Made by a program: the position numbers and the translations under genes
Notes under the pieces: generated by a model
The model's input: the letters and a program-made list of their open reading frames with translations, nothing else
What the model was told of the DNA's origin: nothing
The model's database searches: none
In this document: positions 4,953-5,009 of the stretch, in pieces
How positions within the stretch are numbered: the stretch's first letter is position 1
How the letters are laid out: each line of letters starts with the position of its first letter
Source: a bacterium
GTDB taxonomy: Bacteria; SZUA-79; Acidulodesulfobacterales; Acidulodesulfobacteraceae
NCBI GenBank assembly: GCA_021803845.1
Contig: JAJZLA010000163.1
Coordinates: 1-5,009 of the forward strand
Reading direction: 5' to 3'
Length of the DNA stretch: 5,009 nt

Positions 4953-5009
4953 TTGGCTAAGAAAAATTTTTTAAAAGGGATCGTTCACGAATTTCCAAAA
5001 AAATACGAA
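4953..5009 (+). CDS. Unidentified protein, N-terminal fragment (TTG start)
   Basis: Nineteen codons are visible before the window ends: MAKKNFLKGIVHEFPKKYE. The frame is open to the edge and is preceded by a strong AAGGAGGG site with ideal spacing, so translation is likely despite the rare TTG start. The visible part is basic at the N-terminus with no signal peptide or membrane segment so far. I do not recognise the family. It follows the radical SAM gene by 76 bases but has its own good promoter match, so co-function with that gene is possible but not shown. Confidence 0.65.
   Translation, partial: MAKKNFLKGIVHEFPKKYE

Overview
The window is AT-rich bacterial DNA, compact, with short intergenic gaps. 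It carries three full genes typical of a bacterial core genome (PolX, YggT, DivIVA), one full B12-binding-type radical SAM enzyme gene, and a cut gene at each end. The yggT-divIVA pair, a likely hopanoid-type radical SAM enzyme and the low GC together suggest an AT-rich deltaproteobacterium-like lineage. That placement is an inference from gene content and is weak.

Layout. The left part is a minus-strand operon: polX (88-1869), followed 14 bases past its stop by the first 24 codons of thiD (73 to 1, running off the window). The thiD ribosome binding site overlaps the polX stop codon. Next is a 334-base divergent intergenic region (1870-2203). Most of it is a nested, GC-richer inverted-repeat element of about 230 bp that looks like a MITE or REP/BIME-type element. 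On the plus strand follow yggT (2204-2530), divIVA (2597-3310), the radical SAM gene (3449-4876), and the first 19 codons of an unidentified gene (4953 to the end). All intact plus-strand genes point the same way. Each gap contains a plausible sigma-70-type promoter, so they may be transcribed separately as well as by read-through.

How the genes relate. PolX is a DNA repair polymerase with a complete PHP exonuclease site, and ThiD is a thiamin-pathway kinase; their link looks translational rather than functional. YggT (small membrane protein) and DivIVA (membrane-curvature or pole-binding coiled-coil protein) are a familiar neighbour pair connected with the cell envelope and division. The radical SAM protein resembles HpnR (hopanoid C-3 methylase) along its whole length, which would also make it an envelope-lipid gene, but its substrate cannot be settled from sequence.

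The most unusual item is the nested palindromic element between polX and yggT. A 10-base piece of its terminal repeat occurs again upstream of the radical SAM gene. I did not find convincing evidence for a new multi-gene system.
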